Positions 20,491 through 32,606 of a stretch of DNA of 64,000 bases are shown here, one piece after another (position 1 is the stretch's first letter; every line of letters begins with the position of its first letter). The notes below the pieces were generated by a model. It was not told where the DNA came from, did not search any database, and saw only the letters and a list, made by a program, of their open reading frames with translations. The position numbers and the translations under genes were made by a program. The DNA is from Magicicada septendecula (lineage: Eukaryota; Arthropoda; Insecta; Hemiptera; Cicadidae): NCBI GenBank assembly GCA_034769895.1, contig CM068373.1, positions 441,434,731-441,498,730 on the forward strand, written 5' to 3'.

Positions 20491-22877
20491 AACTACTTCT
20501 TTGTTGCCGATAACGTAGTACACATATACAAAATTATCCCCTCCCCCTTCGACTTAATTTTCATTTATAGAAAATTACCCCCACCCCGTTCAACTAGCCT
20601 CTTCATTTATAGATATTTCATCTACGTTTCTACAGTGGATTATTATGATCTTATCAGGATACTTTATTTATCAAAATTAAGTACTTTACTCTTGTTAAAA
20701 CGTAAAACGTTGCGGGTAAACTACCCCTTTCCCTTAACCGATCTTCACCAAAATCAAAAGGCCTTGAGTCCTCTACAATTCAGGAAAGTATGCAAAACAT
20801 TACTTGATTCTGTTTGAATGTGCGGCAGTTATCGTCCGTCATATAAAAAATCGGTATGGAGAACCATACATGACTTCCATGTCCTGAAATTTATATTTAA
20901 AATCATTTAAATATTAATTAAATAAGTGGATGCTTGAGTTCTGAAGAAATTACGTATCAGCTAAAATGGTACCACCATGTCAGGTGGATTATTAAGACTA
21001 TCCTCAACCTTCGTGAGGAAGGACTGTACTTTTGGATAAAATGTCTGTAGGTCGAACGAAGAGCTAGCTAAAGATAGCTGCGATCTGATTCCTGTAATGA
21101 AATTGGACTCTCGCTGCGAGGGGCCGAGGGATGTCTATAGTGTTATCAAAGTCTTTCCTGTCAATACCATACTAGTCATTTTTCTTTTTTAAAATCGAGT
21201 CTTGATATCTTTCTCTCCAATTGTCTTTTGATTTCCTGTTCACCCGTATAATTACAAATTTCTCAGCAAAACATTTCTTCCTTAATACGTTTGTGTCTCC
21301 TGTTTAACACCCACCATTCTGATCCATGTCATAACGCTATATTCCACACAGGCTAGTAAATAATATAAATAACTAATATAGAGCATCGTCAGGGAGGTCA
21401 AAATATTTTCAAGGAGGGGCAAACAATTTTCCAAAGGAGAAAAATATTTATATATTTTTCATATATACACACATGCACATATTAGTTTATAATTCTCATA
21501 TCATAATAGAAATAAGTACACAGATTGTATTAATTGGTTTAATACAACAACACTGCCCAGCGATCCACAGAAACCAAAACGATGTCCATCTTTTCGGCTT
21601 GCACGCGTTGTGTTGGTGTGGGTTTCGGCACTTTCCATTTAAAAAGCGTGCAAACATAAGAAAATAAACATGAGTGAGACCAAAAATAACGAGATTTTGT
21701 ATGTGTGTGTCCTGCCAGCCTTTTTTATTGCGGTAATCACAATAATAAAACTTTGGAAAAGTGAACATTACATAATTGATATATGCTTGCCTGCCAGGAA
21801 CGATATATTTTCACTCATACGTGATTTAAATTAAAATGAAAAATATAGAATTTTGTTAAAGTGAAATGAAATGTTTCCATAGAAACTACTTCTTTGTTGT
21901 CATTAACGTAGTACAAATATAAAACTTATAAAAATTTACCTCCTCCATTATCAACTACCATTTTAATTTATAAAAAATATTACCCCCTCCCCCCTTCAAC
22001 TACCCTTTTCATTTATAGATATTTCGTTTACCTTTCTACAGTGGATTATTACGACCCTCTTTTCAGGATACTTTATTTATCAAAATTAAGCACTTTACTC
22101 TTGTTAAAACGTAAAACGTTGCGGGTAAACTACCCCTTTCCCTTAACCGATCTTCACCAAAAACAATAATCCTTGAGTCCTCTACAATTCAGGGATGTAT
22201 GCAAAAAATTATTTTATTCTGTTTGAATGTGCGGCAGTTATCATTCGTCATAGGAAAAATTACCCTTTGTAAAACATAAAACGTTGCAGGTAAACTACCC
22301 CTTTCCCTTAACCGACCTTCACCAAAAACAATAGGTCTTGAGCCCTTTACAATTCAGGGACGTATGCAAAAATTATTTTATTCTGTTTGAATTTGCGGCT
22401 GTTATCGTTTGCCATAGAAAAAATTCTACAGACAGACATACAGATAGACAGACAGACACACACACAGACACTTTTCGAAAATGACTTTTCTTCATGTTTT
22501 GAGGGTAGTACAATCAGAATTAGCCGTTATCTTGAACACGATTTTTTTTGCCATCACCATACTTACATTTCCTTATGGAACATGGAAGTAAAAATAAAAT
22601 TGATTTCTTGGTAGTTGTTCTTCCATACTATCAAGACACGACAAACAACCGAAGGAAGAAAACTAGTTAGGAATTTATTCATTTTGGTACTTATCGGAAA
22701 TTTTTATAATAATTATCAACTGTTCGACTTAGTGTTGAAATGTCTTAAAAAAAAAAAAAATGAACATTTCTAAGAAAATGACTAAAGCCAACTGACAACA
22801 ATGCGCCTGGGATCGTGAAACTGTCGCAAATATCGTGTTATTGATAACAACTCTGTATAGGTCTATTTTGATTGCAG

Positions 22878-23010
22878 GCGTTAGAGCTAAACCCAACGGA
22901 CAAGAACGCACTTGTGGCGCGCAGCAAATGTTACCTTCTCCTTGGCGAACCAGAACTGGCGCTAAAAGATGCAGAGTCTGCGCTCGACGGAGACAAAACA
23001 TTTGTTAAAG
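22878..23010 (+). CDS. ODAD4: ODAD4 (TTC25), exon 2, TPR repeats
   Basis: The acceptor TTGATTGCAG precedes 22878, and the frame continues from exon 1 in phase 0: ALELNPTDKNALVARSKCYL, then LLGEPELALKDAESALDGDK. This completes TPR 1 and gives TPR 2. The block is strongly conserved in TTC25 proteins and is the main basis for the gene name. The donor AAAG|GTAAGG follows at 23011, phase 1. Confidence 0.92.
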
Positions 23011-23097
23011 GTAAGGCAAACGTAACACAAATAGTAACCATGGAAATAACAATTGCAGACTGTCACTGACGGTAGTGTTTATGTGTATAATCATCAG

Positions 23098-23250
23098 CAA
23101 TCTACCAGAAGGCTGAAGCTCTGTACCATCTGGGCAACTTCGAGCATAGTCTAATGTACTACCACCGTGGGCTTCGGTTGCGGCCAGAACTCGAAGGCTT
23201 CCGGCTGGGCGTGCAAAAGGCGCAAGAAGCTATAGAAAACACTATTGGAG
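23098..23250 (+). CDS. ODAD4: ODAD4 (TTC25), exon 3, TPR 3
   Basis: After an 87-bp intron with acceptor ATCATCAG, the frame gives AIYQKAEALYHLGNFEHSLM and YYHRGLRLRPELEGFRLGVQ, then KAQEAIENTIG. This is the third TPR and the conserved KAQEAI helix of TTC25. The donor GGAG|GTGAGT is at 23251, phase 1. The 288 codons seen are roughly the N-terminal half or less of a full protein. I found no later exon up to 64000; either the next intron is very long or the remaining exons lie outside the window. Confidence 0.92.
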
Positions 23251-25274
23251 GTGAGTCAGTAACACGGCCCAAGCGGCTGCCAATCTATGCTTTTTAAACA
23301 TAAAATATACGGTGAAACACGAGGCATTAGTCTGAGATAGGCCGAGGTCAGGCCCGGCTCCAGGCAGGGGCGAACCGTGCCACCGCCCAGGGCGGCAAAT
23401 TTTAAAAGGCGACAGATTCCGGGATGTTAAGTTTTGAAATTGAGGGAAAAGATAAAATTATTCATTTAATTTCATCACAATATGTAAGATCAGTAAGAAT
23501 TACTTTATGTATAAAGTCAACGGAGTTTAACGAAGAGTCAAAAACTCCTGAACGAGAGAGCGTAAACCTGACAATGAGTGCTGCCTTTCATGAGTCATCA
23601 GCAGATAATACTGTTCCAGTACGTTAACTTTACGAAAAGAAATTTTCAAAAAGATCTATTAGGAGTAATATTTTCAAGTAATATTATAGGAGTTATGTGT
23701 GATTAGTGTTCGTGTTTCCAGTTTCGAATCAGTGTTTACTGTATATAGGCCTACTTGCGTTTTATTACAAAAACAGTCTTCTAGTCCTATTTTTCAATTA
23801 TGTGGGATACTAGAAAACGTCTCTCTGGGAGTCAGTATCATAAAAGAAGGGCAGAAAAAGAAACTGAAGCGAAAAAATTAAAATTTTCGTTAGGAATTTT
23901 TTAACTAAGGTATATGATACATTACTTTTGCTATATTTCAATCATAATGAATTTTAGTTAGTATTTTAATTTTAAGTCATCACATAGGCATACATTTTTA
24001 TTGTCTCACAATTCCTTGTACTGTCTCTACAGTTTTTATTGTAGCCGTTCGCCGCGTCGTAAACGCGAAAAAGTTCTAGTTATTTGATAAAGACAACAAT
24101 GAAAACATTCCTAGTCGTCATTTGAAGCCAATCGCCATATCTCTAGAGTAGGTGTAGTGTGCGTGAATATGTTCAGAGTTAAAATAGGGAGGGAGGCGGC
24201 ACTCATAAATACTGGACAGGTCGGCAGAAGCGCTGAGGCCGGCCCTGGCCGCGGTGAAATGTTCAACGTTACCGACTGTAAGTGCTGGTCTCTCTTGTAT
24301 GTTCTCCGCAGATTCAGAGTGAGGACAGGAATGCATTTGGCAGGTGTGACTTGAAGCGGTTATCTTGTGAACCATCCGAGAGTCAACAACAAGCGTTGGG
24401 CGAACACGGATGTCTTTTTAGAGCCTCTCAACAACCTCACAGTAGTAAATTTGATTGACTTGCTGTTCTTGAGGCGCAAATTCGTTATGCACAATACCTC
24501 GGATGTTGAAGAAAATAATAGCAATTGATTTGATTTCTCACTTTTGTAGGGTGTGACGAGGTTCTTGCGTGCCACTTTTCAATCCCGGGTTTTGTGTGTG
24601 TTGAAATTCATCCTTTATGAGATTTTTTGTAAAATCTGTATTATTTTTAACGCACTTAAAGAATCAAAACACATATTTTGTCCGTTCTTCTGTTCCTTAG
24701 TGAGCTTTTTGATCCAATCTTAGCTTAGAATTTATGTTCCTCCATCAAAATCTCATGAATGTCTGGTACTTTAATTTAAATCCACTTCGTAACAAATCGT
24801 TTTTGCCCTCAAAAAACTTTCGGATTTCGTGTTCCCTCACACTTTCATCAGTCCGTGCTGTACGCCTACTTAATCGGGATTTATTGTCCACTGTTTCACG
24901 GCTAACCGAGTCCTCTCTAGAAACCTGAACCCGGGACTTCCTTCATCTCCGCAACTTCTTAAATGTTTTCGTTGTACTGCGTTTAAGTTTGACACACAAT
25001 TTTAGTCCATAAGATTGTTTAATATTATTGACCTGCATTTATGTGATGTGGGACAGAACAAATTCTTTTAAAAACTATGACGTAGTTAAATCTATTAACG
25101 TTAGAAAGTAGGAGAAAGTAGAAATATTTATGATTGCAAACAAACAGTTGTAGCTATCAACTGCTGCAGTGTTTAGCTCACAGTATAATAGGCCTACTTT
25201 ATACGAAAAAATCAAACTCATTATTTCCTATTTAGATAATGAGACCTCATACGTTTTAAGTAAATAAATAATTA
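23251..25274. other. Presumed ODAD4 intron 3 sequence
   Basis: No further exon recognised. A GC-rich stretch near 23350-23410 resembles a hAT-type end (CCCAGGGCGGCAAATTTT). Small ORFs here look fortuitous. Confidence 0.4.
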
Positions 25275-26379
25275 TCTATATATATATAAAACTCAAAGTA
25301 TGAGGATTTATGGGTACTGAATACAAATCCACACCGTTACACCGATTGCCACCAAATTTTGCACAGGTAACCTTTGACACAAGGCGAAAAATACCGTCTA
25401 ACTTGGAATTTGATATTTTTCCCTGTTCTCACGATTTAAGCCCTTTTAATTATGCCTTTTCGTTGACGCGTATAAAGATGCCAGCAACACCATGGAGACC
25501 AGAATTAATTACCATAGTAACAAGTAAATAAACAAATGATATTTAGCGGCATCAGAACTGTACTATCCATGCGGCATCCATTCCTGCAGTTTGTAATGTT
25601 TTTAATATGTGATTGTGTCGATATATTTTGTAATTTTGTATACAGATACGTCTATATATTTTGTAATTGTCTTAAACGATTATAAAATTTATGTTTATAC
25701 GTATTTCTGATGATGCAATGAATAAGTAATGAAATATATTAAATGCTACTACTAAAGATGTCAACAACACCATGGAGACCAGAATTAATTACCATAGTAA
25801 CAAGTAAATAAACAAAAGCTATTTAGCGGCATCGGAACTGTATATTTATCCATTCCTGCAGTATATTTTCGATGTTTTATATAATGTGCGATTGTATTGA
25901 TATATTACGATGTGGAAAATAAGAAGTGTACTAATTGTAAATTGTCCTGTTATTTAATGCAAAGCGAAAATACGTGTTGTTTTCATTTGTGAGATTAGGT
26001 GACAACGGTTTTTGGTTTTTAGTTTACTGCTGAAATAAATAAAAGCCACGGTTGAGGAAAACATAACGTTTAATGTGTTATACAATGCTTCTAACACAGT
26101 AACACTTAAAATAAAGAATTTAGCGTTTTTGATTTAACAGGTACTATATAAATATCTCAGAAGGCTTTATAAAGGGGTACTTTTAAATATCCAAAGGCTG
26201 TTGCACCAACATAATAATTTAGTACAAGTTAAAATAGTACAAGTGTTGAAAACAGCTTTGGAGAGAATCTGACTAATGCGTACAAAATTGTTATCTTGTT
26301 GATTCATCCTCTTCGTTCACTTTATAAAATATTATTATATATATAACTTTCACATATGAACTTACTTTCTTTATCACTT

Positions 26380-26420
26380 CCCCAAACGTTTCGAGGTGAT
26401 GTGCCTCTTCCTCAGTGGGA
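26380..26420 (-). ncRNA. Hammerhead ribozyme-like motif, left arm
   Basis: Mirror copy of 26683-26723: CTGAGGA at 26415-26409, GAAA at 26392-26389, with the same stems. The two motifs point outward from the centre of the element. Confidence 0.7.
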
Positions 26421-26682
26421 GTAAATACTGAATGTCATTTTACAGAATAACGGTTATGGACTATAGGTGTGTGTGGTGAGGGTTGATGGTGGGAGGGAAT
26501 TGGCGCTGAGGTTCAAATTGTGTGTTTGGATCAGTGTATCGAATAGTGTATGTGATCTATAATGTAATTGTTCGTTTAAGATGTTGTTAAACCTCAGCGC
26601 CAATTCCCTCCCACCATCAACCCCCACCACACACACCTATAGTCCATAACCGTTATTCTGTAAAATGACATTCAGTATTTAC

Positions 26683-26723
26683 TCCCACTGAGGAAGAGGC
26701 ACATCACCTCGAAACGTTTGGGG
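26683..26723 (+). ncRNA. Hammerhead ribozyme-like motif, right arm
   Basis: TCCCA (stem I) - CTGAGGA (26688-26694) - A - GAGG/CACATCA/CCTC (stem II) - GAAA (26711-26714) - CG loop - T, T at the cleavage position - TGGGG (26719-26723) closing stem I with one G-U pair. All core bases are present. Confidence 0.7.
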
Positions 26724-26884
26724 AAGTGATAAAGAAAGTAAGTTCATATGTGAAAGTTATATATATAATAACAAAATTGTTATACGAGCAGACAGAACGC
26801 CATATAGACATAGACAATAAAAATTATATTAAAATACTTATTAAACGTCAGATATTCGCGTGCGAAGCCGCGGGTAACAGCTAG

Positions 26885-28499
26885 TATAGGTATATAATTG
26901 CAGAAGCATTGTAAGGAATACAATATTGATTTACTAGGTTTACTACTAAACCATTGTTTTGATAAGAAGGTATGAAATAAATATTTGTACTGAAGCCTTT
27001 TACGGTATCGCATCTTAATTTTTTATTATGGTTATAATCAATTAAGAATAGTCAATAAATAAATCGAATTTTATAATTGCATCTGCTCCATTAAAAATAT
27101 CTGAAAGAGATAGGGTATATATATTTTGGGGAAATGGCATGGTGAATTGACTTCAGAGTAAATGTAATAAAAGGAAAGTATATGGTAAGAATGCATGGAA
27201 GCAGTAATGGAATAAGGATTACTAGACACAGCTTTGAGTGTGTTGACTGTAATGTATATTTTGTTGTTACAGAAAATAATGAGATTTGCGAAGATCTGAA
27301 TTATTGAATTACGATTATGGGAAACAAGCGTTGTTGTGTAACAAAGTGAATCTCGATAAGGTCGTCTGACTGGTAATCGTGTATGCAGAGGTGACACACA
27401 AATGTGTCAACAAAAAGGAGTGATCTGACAACAAAAATTAAGCCATAATAAATGCATGGGAGGGAAAGTACCAAGTACAAGGGCACCGGCACACAGAGGA
27501 TAATAACGAATCAAGAACTAATAAACACGTTTAACAGGTCACACTTAACAAAGGGAATTGCAGATTAAGGGGGCGAGTTGGTTGGGTGAGTGAGTGGAAA
27601 AGTACAACAGGTATAAGAAAGTTACAGAGACAGAATGAGTTGGGAAATGAACTCATTTAATCTTAACAGTCATTAAAGAATTGCAAGATGTGTAATTTCA
27701 ACATCTCAATAGGATAGGAAGGCCAACATCCTTGCTAGTACAGGAAGGCCAAGGCCTTATAGGCAGTGGCGCACCCAGGGGGAATTTTGGGGGGTTAGAA
27801 TCCCCCAAAATATGGAAAACATGTTTTTTAATCAACATACGTCATATAAATGGAACTTTTTAATACTACTAAATGATAAACTAAAAATCAGTATAGGCCT
27901 AGATAAGTTTACCAGCCATGAATCAACTGTCTTTGTGACAATAGCGCATGCGTCAGCATAGAAAGATAGCCGAGTTTTCTCCGGGAAGGGGTGGAGATTT
28001 GCTGTATTCGTACTTTTAAAAAAAAAGCTAGTTTTCATCAAAAGCATAGCGTTTAGTTACTTGCTACATTTTCCGGATTTGGGAATGAAATGAAGTTGGG
28101 AGTGAAGTCTGGATCGGTGTCGACTTCAGTGCAAAGGATAGTCATACATAGTCAGAGTCAGAAAATAATTTATAATATGTAGCCTACAAGTTTATAAAAT
28201 GGAATGATAAAGAAATATCAGAAAGTTACAGAAACGGGTGTTCGGGTCTGCGATGTCTCTAAGTAGCATTATTGAACATTGTTTACAAGACACTTATTGA
28301 CTGAATTGATTTTCTTATATTTCGTATTTTAAACGTATAGGCCTATGCTAATGCTGTTTAATAAACCTGTTTGTATATTAGAAAAAAGAGTGACTACTTT
28401 ATTAGTGTACACATCTGAAAAAACAATAAAACAGTCTAAAAAGTAAGAGATTAACAAAATTCGTCAACTTTTTTCGGTTCGATCCCTTCTTCGAAATGC
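26885..28499. other. Non-coding stretch
   Basis: No supported gene. CAGTGGCGCACCCAGG at 27774 and an inverted counterpart near 29697 (GCGCGCCTCTG) may be the ends of a degraded DNA element that includes the transposase remains at 28500-29040; no target duplication fits. Confidence 0.35.
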
Positions 28500-29040
28500 G
28501 TGAATATTCACAGACCTTACTCCGTAGAATGGGGAAAGACCAACATTAAAAGTTATTTTCAAAATTTTAAAAGAACGAATTATAATGGTAGTGAATCTAT
28601 TCTTAGACACAGTATTCATCAAAATAGATTTCGATGGAAACGTCCCGAAAACATTAGGAAACTTTTAATAGAAAAACACGACAAAACTAGAGAGTAGATA
28701 TATAAGAAAATTACGGCAATACAGAGAAGAATGGCGGCCCATAGTGTACACGGATGAAACTTATTTTCACAGTTCAATGTCACTTACAAAAACATGGACA
28801 GGCAATGACAAAAGTAGCTGAAAACTCCTTCAAACAAGGACAGCGGGTGGTTGTAGTTCATGCTGGTGGTGAAAATGCTGGGTTGTAGCTAATGCGCTCT
28901 TAATGTTTAAACCGAGTTCCAAAAAGGCCGATTACCATATCGATATGAAATATTAAATTATGATAGTGGATAACTAAAATGCTTATTCCGAACTTGAGTA
29001 AGAACAGTGTAATAGACACAACACGCCAAGTCATTTTTTT
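28500..29040 (+). pseudogene. Tc1/mariner-superfamily transposase remains (DDE domain)
   Basis: The frame opening at 28500 reads ILRHSIHQNRFRWKRPENIR, then KLLIEKHDKTRE and a stop. In another frame RQYREEWRPIVYTDETYFHS includes the first catalytic Asp (YTDE). Further blocks are GQRVVVVHAGGEN-like sequence near 28840, NALLMFK near 28890 and LIPNLSKNSVI near 28983. The order matches transposases that follow an arthropod-type HTH domain like that at 57100. Stops and frameshifts are frequent. Confidence 0.7.
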
Positions 29041-29057
29041 TCAAAATAACTGCAGTA

Positions 29058-29315
29058 CTAAATATTGTATAACTCAGTGAGATTTTGTATTATCCCTTCC
29101 TCTTGCTCCATCTTACAAAACGTCCGCATGTACTGTTTGATCGTACCGAGATCAAAATCACATTCAAAACTTGGATGTGTTGACTCATCGTTCAGGCAGC
29201 AGGCTAATATTTTCATCTGAAGCCTTTTCCACTCCTGTGTGTTACACTGTTCCCGCCTTATCACCGCCACAACCTTCGCGACTGCTTCATGTCTGATCTT
29301 TTTAACTATTATCAT
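29058..29315 (-). CDS. Unrecognised 85-residue ORF
   Basis: A charged, coding-looking frame (starts MIIVKKIRHEAVAKVVAVIR, contains CNTQEWKRLQMKILACCLND) with no stop. No domain recognised. It abuts the transposase remains on the opposite strand and could belong to another element. Confidence 0.25.
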   Translation of the reverse strand: MIIVKKIRHEAVAKVVAVIRREQCNTQEWKRLQMKILACCLNDESTHPSFECDFDLGTIKQYMRTFCKMEQEEGIIQNLTELYNI

Positions 29316-30737
29316 TGTATTATTATCTTAATAAAGTCAATATATAGGCCTACTGATTAAGTAATTAAAATTATTGAGTAAGCATATGGAAATTGGTAAG
29401 CCTGTGCTTCTATGATTTTTACTTATGATTCTTACAAAGATTGGACGCGTGCAATTTATATATGAGAAGGGCGCTTTTTGGAATTATAGGTGAAACGTAC
29501 ATGATAAAAACTCTCTAAAGCAAGCATTTTTACCTGTTTGTGCGACACTGACTCCCTATAAGTTGCGTGTCATCGTTCCTCTAGAAAAAAGTCCTGCTTG
29601 TAAAGGAAATAATGAGGAAAACCAAAATTGTGCACCTTGTTCGTAAGTTTTTTACCCCCCCCCCCAAAAAAAAAAAAATTCTTGGGCGCGCCTCTGTCAC
29701 AGGCACACATCAGAGCTATATTATTGCTAGAAACATTTTTTTGTAAAAAAAAAACATGACAATGGAAAACGATTGCATTGAAAACTATTTTATAACATAC
29801 ACGTGTATAGTTTCACGATTTCTATAATTCTAACAAAAACTCTAACCAACTTATATTTCTGTGCAACTTTGTAGAAATACCAAACACAGGATAGCCTATT
29901 CTATTTATTTATAATAGCAGTATATTAAACGTATTAACAAACGACTAAAATTTTTAGTTTCTGTTGACATGTTTATTAAAAATTCTACGTGCTGTCCGTG
30001 TTTGTCCATCAGAAACATATTTCTTTAGTCAAGTGGTGGTAGTCCAGAACATATAGTGTTTTATATGTTGTCTCTGCAATAAATTGATCCCTGGGTGTAT
30101 TTGCCAATTGTAAATATACTCCAGTTGGAAAATTTTAGTACTGTGATTGCCACGATTAAAACGACAAAGCATGTGTGTACACTGCGAGCGCCACGTGTGT
30201 GCGCTTACCAGAGTTTACCAGACTTAGAGAGTCGATGCAAGCAAGACCACCAACACGCAGGACATAGGTGTCGGCTCAAGGGGTGCGGTGTGAGTCTGTA
30301 TGTATGCGAGGGCGTCACATTAATGAGCGCACCAGAATGCGCATTGGAGTCAATGCAAGGCACGAGCTTGCACTGGCCCCAACACCCAAACTGCGCGCCA
30401 GTATGTGTCCCCCAAATGGGTGTGTGTGAGTGTGATACCTGTGCCCTAATCGTCACAATCAAAATAGTAAAAATACCATGTACCTAGAGTATTTCACAAT
30501 GGGTAAATGAGCCACAAGATGAATTTATCTGCAGAGACACGACAGGATACATCAGTGAACCTTGCTGGTTTGAATTAAACTAAACTTAAATATATTGTAA
30601 AAAAGTGAATGACGAGGATGTACCAACAAGATAATTATATATATATAAATAATTTCGTTTGATTTTTATCAGTTGGGTAGAAACAAACAATTTATTGTTA
30701 TCGTCAATTGCAACAATGAAATTTTTAATATTATTTT
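29316..30737. other. Non-coding stretch with a GC-richer island
   Basis: Mostly AT-rich with C- and A-runs at 29650-29680. A GC-richer block at 30180-30450 carries overlapping open frames on both strands, none recognisable. Confidence 0.4.
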
Positions 30738-32606
30738 TACTTCCATATCCTTAAGGAATGGAAGTATGGTGATGGCAAAAAAAATCGTGTTCGAGATTAT
30801 TGCAAATTCTGATTCTACTACACTCAAAACATGAAAAAAAGTCGTTTTCCGAAAAGTGTCTGTGTGTGTGTGTGTGTGTCTGTCTATGTGTCTGTAGATT
30901 TTTTTCTACGGCAAACGATAACTGCCGCAAATTCAAACAGAATCGAATAATTTTTTGCATACAGCCCTGATTTGTAGAGTACTCACGACCTATTGTTTTT
31001 GGTGAAGATCGGTTGAGGGAAAGGGGTAGTTTACCTGCAACAGTTTTTTTTTATCAAGGGAATTTTTTTTTTGGCAAACGATAACAGCCGCAAATTCAAA
31101 CAGAATCAAATAATGTTTCACATACAGCCCTGAATTGTAGAGTTCTCAAGACCTATTGTTTTTGGTGAAGATCGGTTAAGGGAAAGGGGTAGTTTACCTG
31201 TAACGTTTTATGTTTTAACAAGGGTATTTCCTATGGCAAACGATAACAGCCGCAAATTCAAACAGAATCAAAAGATTATTTGCATACAGCCCTAAATTGT
31301 AGAGTACTCAAGACCTATTGTTTTTGGTGAAGATCGGTTAAGGGAAAGGGGTAGTTTACCTACAACGTTTTTTTAACAAGGGTATTTTCTATGGCAAACG
31401 ATAACAGCCGCAAATTCAAACAGAATCAAATAATTTTCTGCATACAGCCCTGATTTGTAGAGTACTCAAGACCTATTGTTTTTGGTGAAGATCGGTTGAG
31501 GGGAAGGGGTAGTTTACCTGCAACGTTTTTTATCAAGCGTATTTTCTATGGCAAACGATAACAGCCGCAAATTCAAACAGAATCAAATAATTTTTTGCAT
31601 ACGTCAGTGAATTGTAGAGGACTCAAGGCCTTTAGATTTTGGTGAAGATCGGTTAAGGGGAAGGGGTAGTTTACCTGCAACCTTTTACGTTTTAACAAGA
31701 GTAAAGTACTTGAAAATTTATTTAAACTTTTTGAAACAATGGTAATTGTTGAAAATAAAATAATTTTGTTGCCAGGTAACAAAAATAAAGTCATTTTGAT
31801 TATAAAATATAAATATTTACAAGAAAAGAATTTTCAGTTTTCAAAATTTAAATATATTTTTATAAAACAATGGGTTCTTCATTGAGGTGGGGACCATGTC
31901 ACTCACTCCATCTCAAGCCTCTCCCATTTTGCAGAAAAAGAGGACCCTGTCAAGGCTGATACTTTGACGACAGTGACAGGGCTTTCCACCAAATTCAGCA
32001 GAGTGACAGGTAGGCCCAACTCTGATTGGCTCCTCAGATTTCCCCAGCGTTAGTAGGTTCTATGAAAATATTTTATTTCAAAAATGATTTTAAATATAAA
32101 TCTTAGATATGTTTTATAAATGTCATGTTTTATGTTTTAACATGGGTAATTTTTTATATGACGAACCATAACTGCCGTAAATTCAAACAGAATCAAATAA
32201 TTTTTTACATATGTGCCTGAGCTATAGAGAACTCAATGTCTGTTGATTTTGGTGAAGATCGGTTACGGGGAAAGAGCAGTTTACCTGAAACATTTTTTGT
32301 TGTAACATGAGTAAAGTACTTAATTTTGATAAAGTATCCTGATAAGATCTTAATAATCCACTGTAGAAACGTAGATGAAATATCTACAAATGAAGAGGCT
32401 AGTTGAACGGGCTGGGGTAATTTTCTATAAACCAAAATTATAGTTGAAGGGGGAGGGGATAATTTTTTTTTATATGTGTACTACGTTATTGGCAACAAAG
32501 AAGTATTTTTTTGTTAAAATTCCTTCCCTGGCTGTTTGGCTGAAAATGATTTTAAATATAAATCTTAGAATATGGAAGTCATGTATGGTTCTCCATACCG
32601 ATATTT
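30738..32606 (-). mobile_element. Unclassified tandem-repeat family, copy B
   Basis: It runs on the minus strand from GTATGGAGAACCATAC (about 32602) to the ACTTCC...GGAAGT palindromic end at 30738-30765. The tandem block holds five units marked by CAAACGATAAC at about 30903, 31075, 31236, 31395 and 31554 (period about 157-171 bp). A CA/GA microsatellite at 30860-30900 separates block and terminus. A ~170-bp unrelated piece is inserted near 31870-32050. Terminal hairpins, a central tandem block and lack of coding are reminiscent of non-autonomous Helentron-type elements, but I cannot confirm the class. Confidence 0.65.

Larger units (their letters stand above)
20234..22605 (+). mobile_element. 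Unclassified family with ~160-bp tandem repeats, copy A (rearranged)
   Basis: The left end matches the family's ATCGGTATGGAGAACCATAC terminus at 20235; a second left end begins near 20850. The right end near 22540-22600 matches the ACACGATTTTTTTTGCCATC terminus. Units containing TAAACTACCCCTTTCCC occur near 20720, 22125 and 22280, followed by a CAGACAGACA run. A Penelope-type insertion sits at 20330-20490. Region 20910-21840 shows no family sequence and no gene. Confidence 0.6.
12899..22877 (+). other. ODAD4 intron 1 (about 9.98 kb)
   Basis: Bounded by GT at 12899 and AG at 22876-22877. It contains four Penelope-type insertions (13216-13442, 14042-14312, 17081-17230, 20330-20490), a Jockey-like pseudogene, an inverted-repeat unit with a small ORF, and one copy of the family with ~160-bp repeats. 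Gaps not listed elsewhere (13456-14030, 14324-15300, 16450-17072, 17240-18680, 19556-20233, 20910-21840) show no genes. Confidence 0.75.
26295..26770. mobile_element. Penelope-like insertion with 13-bp target duplication, nested in the Helitron
   Basis: ACAAAATTGTTAT flanks it at 26282-26294 and 26771-26783. A tail of about 38 nt is followed by two ~181-bp inverted arms (about 26333-26513 and 26589-26770), nearly identical, around a 75-bp centre. The centre and its minus-strand continuation encode NNILNEQLHYRSHTLFDTLI, the homologue of NDILNEQTQFKSHALFEHIS at the C-terminal end of the Penelope endonuclease frame at 1-1047. This ties the hammerhead-bearing inverted units to Penelope-like elements. 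Confidence 0.85.
25275..26884 (+). mobile_element. Helitron-like non-autonomous element (1,610 bp)
   Basis: It begins TC (TCTATATATATATAAAACTC) after an A and ends CTAG before a T. The right end has a CGCG/CGCG hairpin 8 nt before CTAG. A/T target, TC start and hairpin-CTRR end are the Helitron hallmarks. The interior holds a direct repeat of about 80 bp (25480-25565 and 25750-25835) and a nested Penelope-type insertion. No Rep/helicase is encoded. Confidence 0.7.

Noticed and set aside
30095-30487. 130-residue Cys-rich frame and its antisense frame
   Set aside because: Both strands are open because of composition; no domain and no splice or promoter signals.
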